A program made the position numbers and the translations under genes. Under the pieces are notes generated by a model. The model worked only from the letters and a program-made list of their open reading frames with translations. It was not told where the DNA came from and did not search any database. From an uncultured Clostridia bacterium (GTDB lineage Bacteria; Bacillota; Clostridia; Oscillospirales; Ruminococcaceae), in the NCBI GenBank assembly GCA_947630825.1, contig CANRJA010000012.1, positions 1 to 54,832 of the forward strand: 54,832 nt of DNA, in the 5' to 3' direction. Positions within the stretch are counted from its first letter, which is position 1. The number at the start of each line of letters is the position of its first letter. Shown here piece by piece: positions 53,941 through 54,832 of this stretch.

Positions 53941-54178
53941 ACTTCCATTCGGAAAGTATTGATTTATCAACGGCAACTTTATTTATGATTTCATCAGCAG
54001 ATTTAACATTGTCAAATGTTCCGTTTGAAATCTCTTTTATTACTGCCTGCAATAATTTTTCATAATAGGCTTCTGATGTCATATCCGTTGTGGTTTGCTT
54101 AAAGTGATTTTGACTTTCACTGTAGGCTATGCTTGCATATTTTTCTTTAACCTGTTTAATCAATTCATCTCGTTTCAT
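53939..54178 (-). CDS. Small hypothetical protein downstream of the DinB-type gene
   Basis: The 79-residue, charged, helical protein starts MKRDELIKQVKEKYASIAY. ATG 54176-54178 is chosen because TTTAGGAG lies seven bases upstream; the longer frame would run through the palindrome at 54188. I do not recognise its family. It is placed between the polymerase gene and the small protein at 52166 and is probably part of the same damage-response operon. Confidence 0.6.
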   Translation of the reverse strand: MKRDELIKQVKEKYASIAYSESQNHFKQTTTDMTSEAYYEKLLQAVIKEISNGTFDNVKSADEIINKVAVDKSILSEWK

Positions 54179-54187
54179 TTTTTTACT

Positions 54188-54206
54188 CCTAAACTTTAAG
54201 TTTAGG
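54188..54206. promoter_or_regulatory. Perfect palindrome between the DinB-type gene and the next gene
   Basis: CCTAAACTT-T-AAGTTTAGG is a 19-base perfect palindrome that includes the ribosome binding site of the gene at 53939. It could hide that site in an RNA hairpin or act as an operator. Confidence 0.45.
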
Positions 54207-54238
54207 TTTATTTTTCCCATAATGTTTTGATATATTCC

Positions 54239-54832
54239 CTAGTTAAAGAAAGACATAGGATGAATAATATGGTCGTTCTTTGCGTCAAGGTTTGATAACT
54301 CTCTATCAGTTAGCATTAAGCCTTTTTGAACAGAGAAATAACCGAATCTATTACGCAGTTTATCCATAGCGGCTTCAAGGCTTTCCTGTTTTTGCAGCTT
54401 CTGAACATCAGGTAGCAAAGATAACTGAACATAGTCAGCAGGCTCTAAATCACAGGCACGAACGCTTAACGACCGTATAGGTTTTCCGTTAGTGTTCTTT
54501 TTATAAAGAAAGTAAGCAAGCTCACTTATTGATTTTGCAGTACGGTTTGGAATTTCAAGTTTTCCTTGCCGTTCTATCCAGTTTAATTCGTTATCACGAA
54601 TACCAATTTGAACAGTACGGCAGATAAAGCCGTATTCACGCAATCTTGCAGAAACGCTTTCGCTTAGTGCGGTAAGCGTTATTTTTATATCTTTATCACT
54701 AACTAAATCTCGTGGAGTAGTAGTGCTGTTGCCTACAGTTTTAATTAAAGACTTTGCTCCGATATTTGAAACTGGAGATGTATCAAGACCGTTTGCAAAC
54801 TGCCAAAGTACAACTCCCATTTTACCTAACCA
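54239..54832 (-). CDS. DNA polymerase IV / UmuC family (DinB-type), C-terminal part
   Basis: The frame is open to the right edge of the window, so the gene starts outside. The visible 197 residues cover the end of the thumb and the little-finger domain of a Y-family translesion polymerase ('WQFANGLDTSPVSNIGAKS', 'GNSTTTPRDLVSDKD', 'LREYGFICRTVQIGIRD'). The ending 'HIIHPMSFFN' is typical of the UmuC-like proteins of Firmicutes and their elements. These enzymes copy damaged DNA with low fidelity. Catalytic palm residues lie outside the window. Confidence 0.88.
   Translation of the reverse strand, partial: WLGKMGVVLWQFANGLDTSPVSNIGAKSLIKTVGNSTTTPRDLVSDKDIKITLTALSESVSARLREYGFICRTVQIGIRDNELNWIERQGKLEIPNRTAKSISELAYFLYKKNTNGKPIRSLSVRACDLEPADYVQLSLLPDVQKLQKQESLEAAMDKLRNRFGYFSVQKGLMLTDRELSNLDAKNDHIIHPMSFFN

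Overview
The window comes from an AT-rich low-GC Gram-positive anaerobe, most likely a gut or rumen Ruminococcus-type Clostridium relative. This is inferred from strong AGGAGG ribosome binding sites, consensus sigma-A promoters with 17-base spacers, a Tn1549-like conjugation gene set, a surface glycoside hydrolase cluster with FIVAR and Fn3 modules, and a sortase-anchored adhesin. No rRNA or tRNA gene was found.

Region 1 (1-9540) starts with the end of a serine recombinase. It then holds a leftward polymorphic-toxin operon driven by a perfect consensus promoter (9457-9485): a secreted C-type lectin ORF, a 2425-residue toxin ORF (export-module-like region, vWA, PKD/Ig repeats, transglutaminase fold, C-terminal TNT NAD-glycohydrolase) and two small genes in immunity position. 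The lectin and toxin ORFs lie in one reading frame, separated only by a TAG codon. A second, decayed TNT tail lies beyond the immunity genes.

Region 2 (about 9541-34540) is an integrative conjugative element. It begins abruptly inside a helicase gene that has lost its 5' part and is split by a complete group II intron (10377-12871). Then follow an AT-rich cargo (unknown gene, FRG-domain gene, small membrane protein), DUF3848-like and DUF3991/Toprim genes, DpnD/PcfM, a candidate oriT, MobC, relaxase, PcfB, an ArdC-like gene, VirD4, Maff2, MT-A70 methylase, a VirB6/TrbL-like gene, a Phd/RelE toxin-antitoxin cargo, PrgI, VirB4, an AAA/DUF4143 cargo, class B sortase, a two-domain peptidoglycan hydrolase and a tyrosine recombinase. 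The recombinase lies between two long perfect palindromes. VirD4 carries a Gly-to-Val change in its Walker A motif and the helicase is truncated, so this copy may not transfer itself.

Region 3 (34580-43800) is a secreted polysaccharide-active cluster: two GH5-like proteins that share about 615 identical bases, and two LRR/FIVAR/Fn3-like surface proteins between them. A leader with mutually exclusive hairpins precedes the first gene. A 33-codon reading frame with an ideal ribosome binding site faces the other way.

Region 4 (43890-50610) holds a sigma-region-4-like protein, an apparently structured RNA of about 340 nt with no ORF, an attenuator-like leader (an octapeptide ending in three prolines, then a terminator) and a giant repetitive pilin/adhesin-like protein ending in a QPYTG sorting signal.

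Region 5 (50635-54832) holds a lone MazF-type toxin, two Fic-domain proteins, a RelB-type antitoxin whose toxin is reduced to its last 38 codons, and, on the minus strand, the end of a DinB/UmuC polymerase gene with two small genes. The second Fic gene and the RelB remnant appear to have been inserted into that dinB-type operon.
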